64,000 nt of DNA, taken from Paeniglutamicibacter antarcticus (GTDB lineage: Bacteria; Actinomycetota; Actinomycetes; Actinomycetales; Micrococcaceae). The position numbers and the translations under genes were made by a program. Positions 1-10,309 of the stretch are shown here, piece after piece. The notes below the pieces were generated by a model. The model made no database searches and was not told the DNA's origin. It saw only the letters and a program-made list of their open reading frames with translations. The stretch is taken from positions 124,001 to 188,000 of the forward strand of contig NZ_CZJT01000106.1 of the NCBI RefSeq assembly GCF_900010755.1, in the 5' to 3' direction. Position 1 is the first letter of the stretch; each line of letters opens with the position of its first letter.

Positions 1-421
1 TTGTCGGGAGACCGGCGACCGGCGATTCGTTCTGCGGCTTTTCGGCGCGTTTGGCTCGATCCCAGGATTCGATGATTTCCTCGATGGAATCCGGGAAACT
101 GTCTTTCAGGCTGCCGTCGGGATTGAAAATGTGGGTGTTGCGGCGGACCATTTTGTCGGCGAGGCCGGAGGCAATCGAATCGAAATCGAAGCCGGAACGT
201 TCGCCACCAAGTTGTGCATGCAGGGTGATTTGGAGCAGCATGTCGCCGAGTTCCTCGGCCAAGGCTGCATTGCCGGCGCCGGTTTCGATGGCTTCGGCGA
301 GCTCGTACGACTCTTCGAGCAGGAAATGGACCAGTGATTCGTGCGTCAGTGCCGCGGTCCAGGCGCAATGGGTGCGCAATTGGTGGATGATTTGCAGCAG
401 TCGGTCGACCGGCTCACTCAC
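1..421 (-). CDS. mazG: MazG-family nucleotide pyrophosphohydrolase (partial, 3' end outside window)
   Basis: The first 140 residues of a MazG-type NTP pyrophosphohydrolase are visible; the family hydrolyses (d)NTPs to monophosphate and pyrophosphate, a house-cleaning role. The metal-binding pattern is present: E36-E37-x-x-E40 in LLEESYELAE, then E57-x-x-D60 in AEELGD. The helical MazG fold continues through GFDFDSIASGLADKM and a C-terminal EEIIESWDRAK segment. The start is a GTG at 421 preceded by GGAGGA about six bases upstream. The gene runs off the left edge, so its length and C-terminus are unknown. It is transcribed in the same direction as add but lies downstream of the add terminator, so it probably has its own promoter. 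Confidence 0.85.
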   Translation of the reverse strand, partial: MSEPVDRLLQIIHQLRTHCAWTAALTHESLVHFLLEESYELAEAIETGAGNAALAEELGDMLLQITLHAQLGGERSGFDFDSIASGLADKMVRRNTHIFNPDGSLKDSFPDSIEEIIESWDRAKRAEKPQNESPVAGLPT

Positions 422-579
422 GTGTGGTTCCTCCGCGGTTGTCCTGCTTCACGGTTTCCGGGCCAAAATTCCGGCGCGGAAGCGTTCGGGCGTCGTTGCC
501 CGGCTTCAAGTATATGAGGGCCGAAACCACCCTCCGGTTTCCGCGGCTTCCATGTTGCTCACACTTCCGCCAAATGAGA

Positions 580-624
580 ATGCCGGTGTGTTCCACCCAG
601 AAATCGGGCGGAGCACACCGGCAT
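580..624 (-). terminator. Intrinsic terminator of add
   Basis: A perfect 11-bp inverted repeat, ATGCCGGTGTG / CACACCGGCAT, is extended inward by TCC/GGA and CCC/GGG pairs around a short loop. It lies 30 bases past the add stop codon on the minus strand. No long T-run follows, so termination is inferred from the stem and its position. Confidence 0.7.
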
Positions 625-653
625 CCTCACGTCGAGCCCGTTAGACCTCGATA

Positions 654-1856
654 TTAGTCTTCGTCATCGTCATCGAAATCTTCGTCATCGTATTCCTCGT
701 CGTCCTCATCGGACATTGCCTCGTAGGCTTCATTGATGAAATCGACGAGTGCCTCGCGTTCCTCAAGCGGCAGGAAGGAAGCCTCGGCGGCGTTCAGCGT
801 GAGGTCCAGCAGGTCCTCGAGGTCGTAGTCGAAGGCCTCGACCAGCAATTCGAACTCGTTGGAGATCGTGGTGCCGCTCATCAGTCGGTTATCCGGTGAG
901 ATGGTGACGTTGAATCCGGTCTGCACCAGCAGGTCCACCGGGTGCGATTCGATGCCGTCGCCGTAGGCCGCGGTGGCCCCGGTCTGCAGGTTTGAGGACG
1001 GGCAGATTTCCAGGGCGATGCCGCGGTCGCGGACCCAGTTTGCCACCGGGCCCAGGGCTACCAGGCCGGTGTCTTCGCCGACTTCTTCGCCGTCGTCGTC
1101 AAGTCCGCCGAACTGGACCTCAACGTCTTCGGCGATGCGTACGCCGTGGCCCAGGCGCTGTGCACGGCCCACGATGATTGCGTCCTTGATACTGTCCAAG
1201 CCGGCGGCTTCGCCTGCATGGACGGTGGTCGGGAAGAAGTTTTCGGCCAGCAGGTCGAAAGCTTCCTTCATGCGCGAGGCAGGGAAACCTTCCTCTGCAC
1301 CTGCGATGTCGAAGCCGCAGACACCACGCGAACGGTGGCGCAGGGCCAACTGCGCGATTTCCAAGCCGCGGTCGGTATGGCGCATGGCGGAAAGGATCTG
1401 GCCGACCTGGATCGGGGTCCCGGCCTCGGTCAGCTCCTCGCTGGCCTCTTCAAGGCCGCGCTGGACTGCTTCGACAACGTCATCCAAGCCCAGGCCCTCA
1501 CGCAGGTGCTGCTCGGGTGCCCAGCGCACTTCGCCGTAAACCACGCCGTCTTCGACGAGGTCCTCAACGAATTCGCGGGCCACACGGGTCAGTGCGTCCT
1601 TGGTCTGCATGACCGCGATGGTGTGTTCAAAGGTTTCCAGGTAGCGCTCGAGCGAACCGGAGTCGGCTGAGGCGCGGAACCAGGCGCCGAGTTCCTCGGC
1701 ATTGGTGGAAGGAAGTTTGTGGCCTACCGCTTCGGCCAGCTCGATGATGGTTTGCGGACGCAAGCCCCCATCGAGGTGGTCATGCAGCGAAACCTTGGGC
1801 AGGGCCCGGAAATCGAAGGAAGGGTCATAGGCAATGTGGATCATCTCGTCAGTCAC
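654..1856 (-). CDS. add: Adenosine deaminase
   Basis: Adenosine deaminase converts adenosine or deoxyadenosine to inosine or deoxyinosine in purine salvage. Family motifs are in order: zinc-binding H25-x-H27 in LHDHLDGG, zinc ligand H213 and catalytic E216 in HAGE, H237 in RLGHG, and the metal/substrate aspartate in SPDN near residue 322. The 400-residue length exceeds the usual 330-350. The excess lies in an acidic insertion near residues 244-262 and an extremely acidic tail, residues 382-400, made almost only of Asp and Glu. The start is GTG at 1856; an in-frame ATG at 1844 is the alternative. The gene follows dedA by 86 bases and matches the theme of the upstream nucleoside operon. Confidence 0.93.
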   Translation of the reverse strand: MTDEMIHIAYDPSFDFRALPKVSLHDHLDGGLRPQTIIELAEAVGHKLPSTNAEELGAWFRASADSGSLERYLETFEHTIAVMQTKDALTRVAREFVEDLVEDGVVYGEVRWAPEQHLREGLGLDDVVEAVQRGLEEASEELTEAGTPIQVGQILSAMRHTDRGLEIAQLALRHRSRGVCGFDIAGAEEGFPASRMKEAFDLLAENFFPTTVHAGEAAGLDSIKDAIIVGRAQRLGHGVRIAEDVEVQFGGLDDDGEEVGEDTGLVALGPVANWVRDRGIALEICPSSNLQTGATAAYGDGIESHPVDLLVQTGFNVTISPDNRLMSGTTISNEFELLVEAFDYDLEDLLDLTLNAAEASFLPLEEREALVDFINEAYEAMSDEDDEEYDDEDFDDDDED

Positions 1857-1942
1857 CCGCCCAGCCTATCTGGGTCCACCGGGTTGTGACAGTGCGTACC
1901 GGTGGTGTTGGGGCAAAAGTTCACTGTCCCGTCGCTTTCGGT

Positions 1943-2638
1943 TCAGGCGCGGGATTCGCCGGGCCCGGAGTCGCCGGGCACCCGCTGCGGGGTTTGCCGG
2001 TGACCGGGTTCCACCGGGCTTTCCAGGGGTTCCTTGTCGCGGCCAAAACGCGTGAGCACGGAGTCGACAACCTTGTCGATGAGGTATCCCAGGCAGATGG
2101 CCAGGGCCACCGAAAGAACGATTCCCAGCAATTTGTTGTCGTGGAACCAGCCGCCGGCCAACACGCCGATGGCCACCGAGTAACTGGCCCAGGTCAGGCA
2201 TCCCAAAATGTCCAGCAGGGTGAAACGCTTGATCGAATATCCGGTGGCCCCGGCGCTCAGGTTCACCACCACTCGGCCAATGGGGATGTAGCGGGCGGTG
2301 AAGATCAACATCGCCCCGCGAATCGAGAGTTCCTTGCGGGCAAAGGCAAAGAGTTTAGTTGTACGTTTCCGGCGCATCCAGCCAAAGCGGTCGGTGCCGA
2401 TACGGCGCCCGATCCTGTACGAAATCTGGTCCCCGCTGATGGCCCCGGCAGCACCCACCAGGATCAGCAAGAAAACGTTGGGTTCCCCGGTGCTCGCCGC
2501 GACGGCCCCCAAGGCAACCAACAGGGTTTCGCTGGGCAGGATCGGCAGGAACCCGTCGATCAGGCAAAAGATGTAGACGATCGGCAGAATCCACCAGGCA
2601 TTCGCCGCATGGACGATACCCTCATTGATCAGATCCAC
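1943..2638 (-). CDS. DedA-family membrane protein
   Basis: A DedA/SNARE-associated-type integral membrane protein. Members take part in lipid (undecaprenyl phosphate or phospholipid) translocation and membrane homeostasis. The recognisable family segment is FPILPSETLLVALGA after the first helix, followed by GDQISYRIGRRIG and the conserved ARYIPIGRVVVNLSAGATG stretch. Several hydrophobic helices are visible, and the C-terminal tail is charged and Pro-rich. The frame is open up to 2749. I favour the GTG at 2638 because homologues begin just before the INEGIVHAANAWWILP helix and the upstream residues look non-coding; the ribosome binding site is weak. It sits between the deoA terminator and add. 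Confidence 0.82.
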   Translation of the reverse strand: MDLINEGIVHAANAWWILPIVYIFCLIDGFLPILPSETLLVALGAVAASTGEPNVFLLILVGAAGAISGDQISYRIGRRIGTDRFGWMRRKRTTKLFAFARKELSIRGAMLIFTARYIPIGRVVVNLSAGATGYSIKRFTLLDILGCLTWASYSVAIGVLAGGWFHDNKLLGIVLSVALAICLGYLIDKVVDSVLTRFGRDKEPLESPVEPGHRQTPQRVPGDSGPGESRA

Positions 2639-2773
2639 TGCATACCGACTTTCAAATTGAACAGCGCCGGCACCTGGATCTTTGGAAAAGACGAGCCGAA
2701 AACCGTGTTGCTTCCATTCTCGCGCACTTTCAAAGCCCCGCGCATCCATCTCCAGGATGAGCTCCGGACGCAG

Positions 2774-2819
2774 AAAAGAGCCCCAAGGGACCGCATTGCG
2801 TTGCTCCCGGGGCTCTTTT
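2774..2819 (-). terminator. Terminator of the nucleoside operon after deoA
   Basis: An 11-bp perfect inverted repeat, AAAAGAGCCCC / GGGGCTCTTTT, with a T-run in either orientation, lies 18 bases beyond the deoA stop codon. It separates the transporter-cdd-deoA transcript from dedA-add. Confidence 0.88.
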
Positions 2820-2836
2820 CGCCATGGTGCCGGTCT

Positions 2837-4150
2837 TTAGGACGCGCTGACGCGATCCAGGATCAGGCTCATTTCGGGACGGCTGCCCATCGGGGAGATG
2901 GTTGCAGCACCCTCAAGCAGCGGGCGTGCACGCTCGAAGCGTTCGGGGGTGTCGGTGAGCATGGTCGCCAACGGCTGGCCGCGGCGCACCACGTCCCCCG
3001 GCTTGGCATGCAGGCGCACCCCGGCCCCGGCCTGCACCGGGTCCTCGCGGCGGGCTCGCCCGGCACCCAAACGCCAGGCCGCGACGCCCACGTCCATGGC
3101 ATCAAGGGAGGTGAGCACGCCGTCCGCCTGCGCGTAAACAACATCCGATTCCTTGGCCACGGGCAGCGGGGCGTCGTTGTCCCCACCCTGCGCGGCGATC
3201 ATGGCACGCCACTTGTCCATGGCCCGTCCGTCCTTCAGCGCGGCGGCCACATCGACGTCATGCACTCCGGCCCCGGCAAGCATCTCGGTGGCCAGCGCGA
3301 TGGTCAGTTCCACCACGTCTGCAGGTCCGCCACCGGCGAGCACCTCGATGGATTCCTGGACCTCGATGGCATTGCCGGCGGTCAGCCCCAGCGGGGCGTC
3401 CATGTTGGTCAGCAAGGCGACGGTGTGCACCCCTGCGTCGGTGCCCAGGTTGACCATGGTGCGGGCCAACTCGAGCGCGTTCTCGCGGGTTTTCATGAAG
3501 GCGCCGGAGCCGACCTTCACATCGAGCACCAGCGCGCCGGTGCCCTCGGCGATCTTCTTGCTCATGATCGAGGAGGCGATCAGCGGGATGGCCTCAACGG
3601 TGCCGGTGACATCGCGCAGCGCGTAGAGCTTCTTATCCGCCGGGGCCAGGCCCGCGCCGGCGGCGCAGATGACGGCGCCAACTTCGGAAAGCTGGCGCAT
3701 CATGGCCTCGTTGGTGATCTCCGCACGCCACCCGCGAATCGATTCGAGCTTGTCCAGGGTGCCGCCGGTGTGACCCAGCCCGCGGCCCGAAAGCTGCGGG
3801 ACCGCCACGCCGAAGACGGCGACCAGCGGGGCCAACGGCAGGGTGATCTTGTCCCCCACGCCGCCGGTTGAGTGCTTGTCGGTGGTCAGCTTGACCGAGC
3901 CGTCCGCATTGCGCAGGGACGCGAAATCCATGCGCTCCCCCGAATTGATCATGGCGGTGGTCCAGCGCGAAATCTCCGCGCGGTCCATGCCGTTGAGCAG
4001 GATCGCCATATTCAGCGCGGCCATCTGTTCCTCGGCAATGACCCCGCGCGTGTAGGCGTCGATGGTCCAGTCGATCTGTGCCGGGCTCAGCGTGCCGCGG
4101 TCGCGTTTGATGCGGATGATGTCAACTGCGTCAAAGTTTTCCGTGCTCAT
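2837..4150 (-). CDS. deoA: Thymidine phosphorylase
   Basis: Pyrimidine nucleoside phosphorylase releases thymine or uracil from (deoxy)nucleosides as (deoxy)ribose 1-phosphate. The family signature GRGLGHTGGTLDKLES begins at residue 122. The phosphate-binding loop KHSTGGVGDK is at 92-101, and DVKVGSGAFM follows as in family members. The length of 437 residues is normal for the family. The gene is the last of the nucleoside uptake and salvage block, after cdd, and is followed by a strong terminator. Whether the enzyme is thymidine-specific (DeoA) or accepts all pyrimidine nucleosides (Pdp) cannot be decided from the sequence alone. Confidence 0.92.
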   Translation of the reverse strand: MSTENFDAVDIIRIKRDRGTLSPAQIDWTIDAYTRGVIAEEQMAALNMAILLNGMDRAEISRWTTAMINSGERMDFASLRNADGSVKLTTDKHSTGGVGDKITLPLAPLVAVFGVAVPQLSGRGLGHTGGTLDKLESIRGWRAEITNEAMMRQLSEVGAVICAAGAGLAPADKKLYALRDVTGTVEAIPLIASSIMSKKIAEGTGALVLDVKVGSGAFMKTRENALELARTMVNLGTDAGVHTVALLTNMDAPLGLTAGNAIEVQESIEVLAGGGPADVVELTIALATEMLAGAGVHDVDVAAALKDGRAMDKWRAMIAAQGGDNDAPLPVAKESDVVYAQADGVLTSLDAMDVGVAAWRLGAGRARREDPVQAGAGVRLHAKPGDVVRRGQPLATMLTDTPERFERARPLLEGAATISPMGSRPEMSLILDRVSAS

Positions 4151-4174
4151 GAATACTTCCTAGGGTGACGAGTT

Positions 4175-4207
4175 AGCCCCGCCCACCTCGTTGAGGTGGA
4201 CGGGGCT
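4175..4207 (-). promoter_or_regulatory. Intercistronic hairpin between cdd and deoA
   Basis: A 15-bp hairpin, AGCCCCGCCCACCTC / GAGGTGGACGGGGCT with a 3-base loop, fills the cdd-deoA gap. In the minus-strand RNA the single mismatch becomes a G-U wobble, which fits a structure that works in the minus transcript. No T-run follows, so it may be an mRNA-stability or partial-attenuation element rather than a full terminator. Confidence 0.65.
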
Positions 4208-4213
4208 GCTGGT

Positions 4214-4615
4214 TTAGAGGTTGTGCGGCCCGAAGGCGTCGGGCAGCACCTGGTCCATGCTCTGGATTCCGCGCGGGGTCATCAATTCCAGGTTCTCGCC
4301 GCGGTGCTCCGAGAGCAGTTGCCGGCAGCGCCCGCAGGGCATGATCGACGTGCCGGTGGCATCAACGCAGTAGAAGGCGCGCAGCTTGCCGCCGCCGGTG
4401 GCAAAGAGTTCGCCGACCATTGAACATTCCGCGCACAGGGTGACCCCGTAAGCGGCGTTCTCCACGTTGCAGCCGGAAACCACGCGCCCGTCGGTGGTCA
4501 GCGCCGCGGCGCCGACCTTGAAGTTCGAGTACGGGGCGTAAGCCTTTTCCATGGCCGCGACCGCGGCCACCCTCAGGGTTTCCCAGGTGGCCGCGTCGAT
4601 GGTGGTTTGTTCCAC
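4214..4615 (-). CDS. cdd: Cytidine deaminase
   Basis: A small zinc-dependent cytidine deaminase of 133 residues, converting cytidine or deoxycytidine to uridine or deoxyuridine. The zinc and catalytic residues are C61-A-E63 in VTLCAECSM and C94-x-x-C97 in MPCGRCRQLL. The substrate-binding NVENAAYG lies at about 50-57. The length is that of the homotetrameric CDA class. It begins 7 bases after the second permease gene and is followed by deoA, so imported pyrimidine nucleosides can be deaminated and then phosphorolysed. Confidence 0.95.
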   Translation of the reverse strand: MEQTTIDAATWETLRVAAVAAMEKAYAPYSNFKVGAAALTTDGRVVSGCNVENAAYGVTLCAECSMVGELFATGGGKLRAFYCVDATGTSIMPCGRCRQLLSEHRGENLELMTPRGIQSMDQVLPDAFGPHNL

Positions 4616-4622
4616 GGGGAAC

Positions 4623-5911
4623 CTATTCCTTCACGTAGGGTTCGCCGTCCGCGGCCGGGGCCTTGGACTTTCCAACCAGGCCTGCCACGGCGAAGATCGT
4701 CACCGCGTACGGCAGCATCTGCATGAACTGGCTCGGCACCGGGGTGCCGAGGATCGTCAGCACGAAGGAGAGGTTAAGTGAGAAGCCGAAGAGCAACGCC
4801 GCGAAGAAGGCACCAATCGGGTTCCAACGGCCGAAGATCAGCGCCGCCAGGGCAATGAAGCCCTGCCCGGCCGTCATTTCCTTGTTGAAGGACGATGAGG
4901 TGACCAGCGTGAAGAACGCACCGCCGATACCCGCCACCACGCCGGCCAGAACCACGTTCCAGAAGCGCAGGGAGTTGACCTTGATGCCCACGGTGTCGGC
5001 GGCCTTCGGGTGCTCGCCAACTGCTCGCACGCGCAGGCCCCAACGGGTCTTGAAGAGACCGAACCACACCAGGAACACGGCAACGTACATGCCGTAGCCA
5101 AGGATCGTCTGGTTGAAGAAGATGGGCCCGAAGATCGGGATATCTGCCAGGAACGGGATGCGGATGACCTCGAAGGAGGGTGGAGCGTTGAACTTTTCGG
5201 GGTTCGCAATCATCACCGTGGAGAACAGGAAGCTGGTCAAACCGGCAACCAGCACGTTCAGCACCACACCCACGATGACCTGGTTGACCAGGTACTTGAT
5301 CGCGAAGACAGCAAGCACCATTGACACCAGCACCGAACCGATGACGGCTGCCAGCACACCGGCAACCAGCGAACCGGTCATCGAGCCGACGATGGCCGCG
5401 CAGAACGCACCTGCCAGCAACTGGCCCTCGATGGCGATGTTCACGACGCCGGCACGTTCACAGAGCACGCCGGAGAGCGAACCGAAGATCAGCGGGGTGG
5501 CCAGGGTGAAGGAACCCGCAATGAGACCGGAGAGGTAGACGTTGGGGGTGGTGGCACTGCCAATCACCCAGACCAGGAACGAGATCACGAAGACGGTTGC
5601 GAAGACGGGCAGCATCCAGCGTGCAAGCTTGCGCCCGGCGCGGACCAGCACAAAGGCGTAGGCGGCGATGCCCAGCATGATCACGGCACCGCTCCAGCCC
5701 ACAAACGTGGTGCCGAGCACCAGGTCGGGGACGGAAATCTTCTGCGAGCCGTCGCTGATGCGGAAGCGGGCGTCGGCGTTCGGGCTGCCGATGGCAAAAC
5801 CGACCAGGGCCACCAGGCCGAGCACCATGTAGGTGACGGGTGCCGCCCAGGAGCGGATCACCGCAATGTTTTCCGTTGCTTTCCCGGGGGTCCGGGTTGC
5901 GGTTGCGTTGC

Positions 5912-5915
<4 letters not shown>
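4623..5915 (-). CDS. Nucleoside ABC transporter permease (second permease)
   Basis: A multi-span inner membrane permease of the BPD_transp_2 family, the class paired with BMP-type nucleoside-binding lipoproteins (YufQ/NupC-like). About ten hydrophobic segments are visible, and the family pattern NIAIEGQLLAGAFCAAI lies in the middle, equivalent to the NIGAEGQ motif. The protein has 430 residues, longer than many homologues because of an N-terminal extension with two extra hydrophobic stretches. Its start overlaps the stop of the upstream permease gene by four bases (ATGA type), indicating translational coupling. The substrate is inferred from neighbouring cdd and deoA. Confidence 0.9.
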
Positions 5916-7191
<1,276 letters not shown>

Positions 7192-7195
<4 letters not shown>

Positions 7196-8736
7196 GCTGG
7201 TTCCTTGCCTTCGGTGCCACTCTGGGTTTCGGCTTCTTCATTGCTTGCCCCGGCCATCATCAGGCCCAGGACGTCCCGGGGGGTGTCCCCGGGAACGATT
7301 CCCACCAATTTGCCCTTGTAGAGCACGGCGATCCTGTCGGCGAGCTCGACTACCTCGTCGAGTTCGGTGGACACGATCAGCACCGGGGTGCCCGAATCGC
7401 GTTCGGCGACGATGCGCCGGTGCAGGAATTCGATGGAACCCACGTCAACGCCGCGGGTTGGTTGGGAGGCAATAAACAGCTTCAGCGGCCGGGACAGTTC
7501 CCTGGCCATGACCACCTTCTGCTGGTTGCCGCCAGAGAGCGTGCCTGCTGCGGCGTCCGGACCCTGGGTGCGCACGTCGAACTCGGTGATTTTCTTCAAC
7601 GCGTTCTTCAGCATGACCGCGGGTTTCATATTCATGCCGTGGGCGAAGGGGGCCTTGTCATACTGGTTCAACACCAGGTTCTCGGCAACCGTGAAGGTGC
7701 CGATGACGCCGTCGGTGCTGCGGTCCTCGGGGACAAACCCGACGCCGGAGTTGATGATCTGTTTGACACTGCGTCCGATCAGTTCCTTGCCATCGAGCGA
7801 GATGGATCCGCTGACGTGGTCAAGCAGGCCCATGATGGCTTCGGTGAGTTCGGTTTGGCCGTTGCCTTGGACACCTGCCACGGCGAGGATCTCGCCTTGG
7901 GAGATGGAAAAGCTCAGCGAATCCAGCAGCAGCTGCCCAGTGTCGGCAAGCACCGAAAGGTCGGTGACCTTGAAGGTTTCCGCACCGAGTGTGGGTGCAT
8001 CCTTGTCAAGGGTCAGCGAGACCGAACGTCCGACCATCAGCGCCGCGAGTTCGGCGGCCGAGGCACCCGGGTCGGCCTTGCCCACGACCTTGCCGCGGCG
8101 AATCACCGTGATGACGTCGGAGATGGCTTTGACTTCACGCAGCTTGTGGGAGATGAAGACCACCGCGGTGCCGGAGTCGCGGAGCTGGCGCATGATGTTC
8201 AGCAGCTCGTCGGTTTCCTGCGGGGTCAGCACGGCGGTTGGCTCGTCGAGGATCAGCACCTTGGCGTTGCGCACCAGTGCCTTGATGATTTCCACGCGCT
8301 GCTGCACACCCACCGGCAGGTCCTCGACCAGCGCATCGGGATCAACGCCGAACCCGTAGCGGTCGGAGATCTCGCGGATGCGGGCGCGGGTCTTCTCGAG
8401 GTTGAGGATACCGCCGGGACCCGTGTCTTCGTTGCCCAGGGCCACGTTTTCGGCGACCGTGAAGACGGGGACGAGCATGAAGTGCTGATGCACCATGCCG
8501 ATGCCCGCGGCCATGGCGTCGCCCGGGCCGTTGAACTTCACAGGCTTGTCGTCAATGAGGATCTGGCCCTCGGTGGCCTCGTAGAGACCGAAGAGCACGT
8601 TCATGAGGGTCGATTTACCGGCCCCGTTTTCACCGAGCAAGGAATGGACCTGGCCGGATTCAACGATGACGTCGATGTGGTCGTTGGCAGTGAAGTTGCC
8701 GAATCTTTTGGTGATGCCCCGAAGCTCGAGTTTCAC
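7192..8736 (-). CDS. Nucleoside ABC transporter ATP-binding protein (tandem ABC domains)
   Basis: A double ABC ATPase of the RbsA/MglA/YufO type, 514 residues. The first domain has Walker A GENGAGKST (35-43) and Walker B LILDEPTAVL (161-170). The second has a degenerate Walker A, GVQGNGQTEL (288-297), but a complete LSGGNQQKV signature (about 400-408). One intact and one degenerate site is typical of this class. It energises the two permeases encoded immediately downstream. A strong hairpin lies between it and the upstream binding-protein gene. Confidence 0.93.
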
Positions 8737-8854
8737 GTCTGCTACCGTTTCCCTTCTTATCCGGCCCGGTCAGGGGTCGAGGGGGTCGTGTTGGAGTGGG
8801 TCCGCGGTCTCCAGCCTAGTCATTGCGGGGCTGGTGCGGAATGCCGGAAGTGGG

Positions 8855-8925
8855 CACAGCTAAACGCGCCGTTCTGACCGCCCACAGGAGTGGGCTTCGG
8901 GGCCGGAACGGCGCGTTTGGCTGTG
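8855..8925 (-). terminator. Strong hairpin between binding-protein and ATPase genes
   Basis: The arms contain a perfect 13-bp repeat, AAACGCGCCGTTC / GAACGGCGCGTTT, extended by CACAGC/GCTGTG after one mismatch to about 20 bp. A small inner GCCCAC/GTGGGC hairpin sits in the loop. It begins 13 bases past the bmp gene stop. It probably acts as a partial terminator, giving more binding protein than membrane components. Confidence 0.75.
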
Positions 8926-8938
8926 GTGCTGCCTGAAG

Positions 8939-10063
8939 CTACTTGGTCTTCGGGCTTGAAGGCGATTCGACCTTCACGGTGCCGGCAATGATGTCTGCCT
9001 TCAACGTTTCGAGCTCGCTCTTGAGCTCGGCCGGGACCTTGGAGTCGAAATCATGGAACGGTGCCAGGGAGACACCCTCGTTTTCGAGGGTTCCAACGTA
9101 CGGGGTGGAGTCGAATTTGCCGTTAACGTCCGCGGTGACAACGTCCTGGACAGACTTGCCCATTTCCTTGACGACGGAGGAAAGCACGAATTCGTTGCCC
9201 GAGGCCAGGGACTCGAAGCCATCTGCGTCAACCCAGATGACCTTGACGGCCTTGCCGCCCGCGTTCAGTTCCTTGACTGCATCCATGGTTCCCAAGCCGA
9301 CCGGGCCTGCCACAGGCATGATCACGTCGGCACCTTCGTTGGCGAAGGTCACAGTGGTGTTCTTACCCTTGCCCTGGTCATCGAAGTCTCCGGTGAAGGT
9401 ACCGGTCTGCTTGGCTGTATCCCAGCCCAGGACCTTGACATCCTTGGACTTCTTCTCGTTGTAGTAAGCAACGCCATCGGCGTAGCCATCCATGAAGATC
9501 GAGACGGTCGGGATGTTGATGCCGCCGTAGGTGGCGACCTTGCCGGTCTCGGTCATGCCTGCGGCGAGGTAGCCAGCGAGGAATGCTGCCTGGGCCGTGT
9601 CGTAGATGATCGGCTTGACGTTTTTCAGGTCGATGGCGTTGTCGTCAACGATCGCGAAGTGCTTGTCCGGGTTGGCGGTTGCAGCCTTTTTGGTGTCATC
9701 CGAAAGCAAGAAGCCGATGGTGACCGTGATGTCACAGCCGCCCTTGATCATTGCGTTGAGGTTCGGGGCGAAGTCGGTAGCGGCCTTCGATTCCGCTTGC
9801 TTGACGTTGATGCCCAACTCGGTCTTCGCTGCCATCAGGCCCTCGTAGGAGGACTGGTTGAAGGAGCGGTCGTCAAAGCCACCAGCATCGGAGACGATGC
9901 AACCGGTGAAGTCGGCTGCGCCGGCCGGGGCGGAAGCCCCGGAAGTCGGTGCTGCCGAACCTGAAGGGGCTGCTTCTGGTGCAGCGCCGCAGGCAGTCAA
10001 AACGAGTGCTGAAATGCCGAATATGGCCGCGGCCATTCCGGTCTTGCGCTTGATGTTGCGCAT
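8939..10063 (-). CDS. BMP-family nucleoside-binding lipoprotein
   Basis: The substrate-binding lipoprotein of the nucleoside importer. A signal peptide ends in the lipobox LTAC, with the lipidated cysteine at residue 25, followed by an Ala/Ser/Pro-rich linker. The mature domain shows BMP (PF02608) features: GGFDDRSFNQSSYEGL near the start, DITVTIGFLL, HFAIVDDNA, and TAQAAFLAGYLAAGMT. The length of 374 residues is normal. It is the promoter-proximal gene of the block that ends with deoA, and a perfect palindrome lies 31 bases upstream of its start. Binding of purine or pyrimidine nucleosides is inferred from family and context. Confidence 0.92.
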   Translation of the reverse strand: MRNIKRKTGMAAAIFGISALVLTACGAAPEAAPSGSAAPTSGASAPAGAADFTGCIVSDAGGFDDRSFNQSSYEGLMAAKTELGINVKQAESKAATDFAPNLNAMIKGGCDITVTIGFLLSDDTKKAATANPDKHFAIVDDNAIDLKNVKPIIYDTAQAAFLAGYLAAGMTETGKVATYGGINIPTVSIFMDGYADGVAYYNEKKSKDVKVLGWDTAKQTGTFTGDFDDQGKGKNTTVTFANEGADVIMPVAGPVGLGTMDAVKELNAGGKAVKVIWVDADGFESLASGNEFVLSSVVKEMGKSVQDVVTADVNGKFDSTPYVGTLENEGVSLAPFHDFDSKVPAELKSELETLKADIIAGTVKVESPSSPKTK

Positions 10064-10094
10064 GTGGATTCCCTCCGTTGGGTTACGAGCTACG

Positions 10095-10111
10095 TTTCAC
10101 GATTCGTGAAA
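10095..10111. promoter_or_regulatory. Palindromic operator candidate upstream of the nucleoside operon
   Basis: TTTCACGATTCGTGAAA is a perfect 17-bp palindrome with a single central base. It lies 31 bases upstream of the lipoprotein start codon, where an operator overlapping a promoter would be expected. The regulator is not in this window. Confidence 0.6.
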
Positions 10112-10309
10112 TGCAAAACCTTGCGTTCCACATCGAACCATGTCTGTTGCGCTGCCGCTAGGCACCGGGTGTTTGATCGGCTTCTAACCCCAAGACCCGC
10201 AAAACGGGAACCGGAAAGAACGATTTCACATCGGTCAAGCCTAACGCGCAAAACGCTTAACTCAAGGGCGGAAAGGTCACAAGCCGGTAACACTAAACGC
10301 TTGACGCGT

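Noticed and set aside
1886..3871. A 661-codon open frame on the plus strand
   Set aside because: It lies antisense to dedA and deoA, has no domain resemblance, and reflects the high-GC third-position pattern of the opposite strand.
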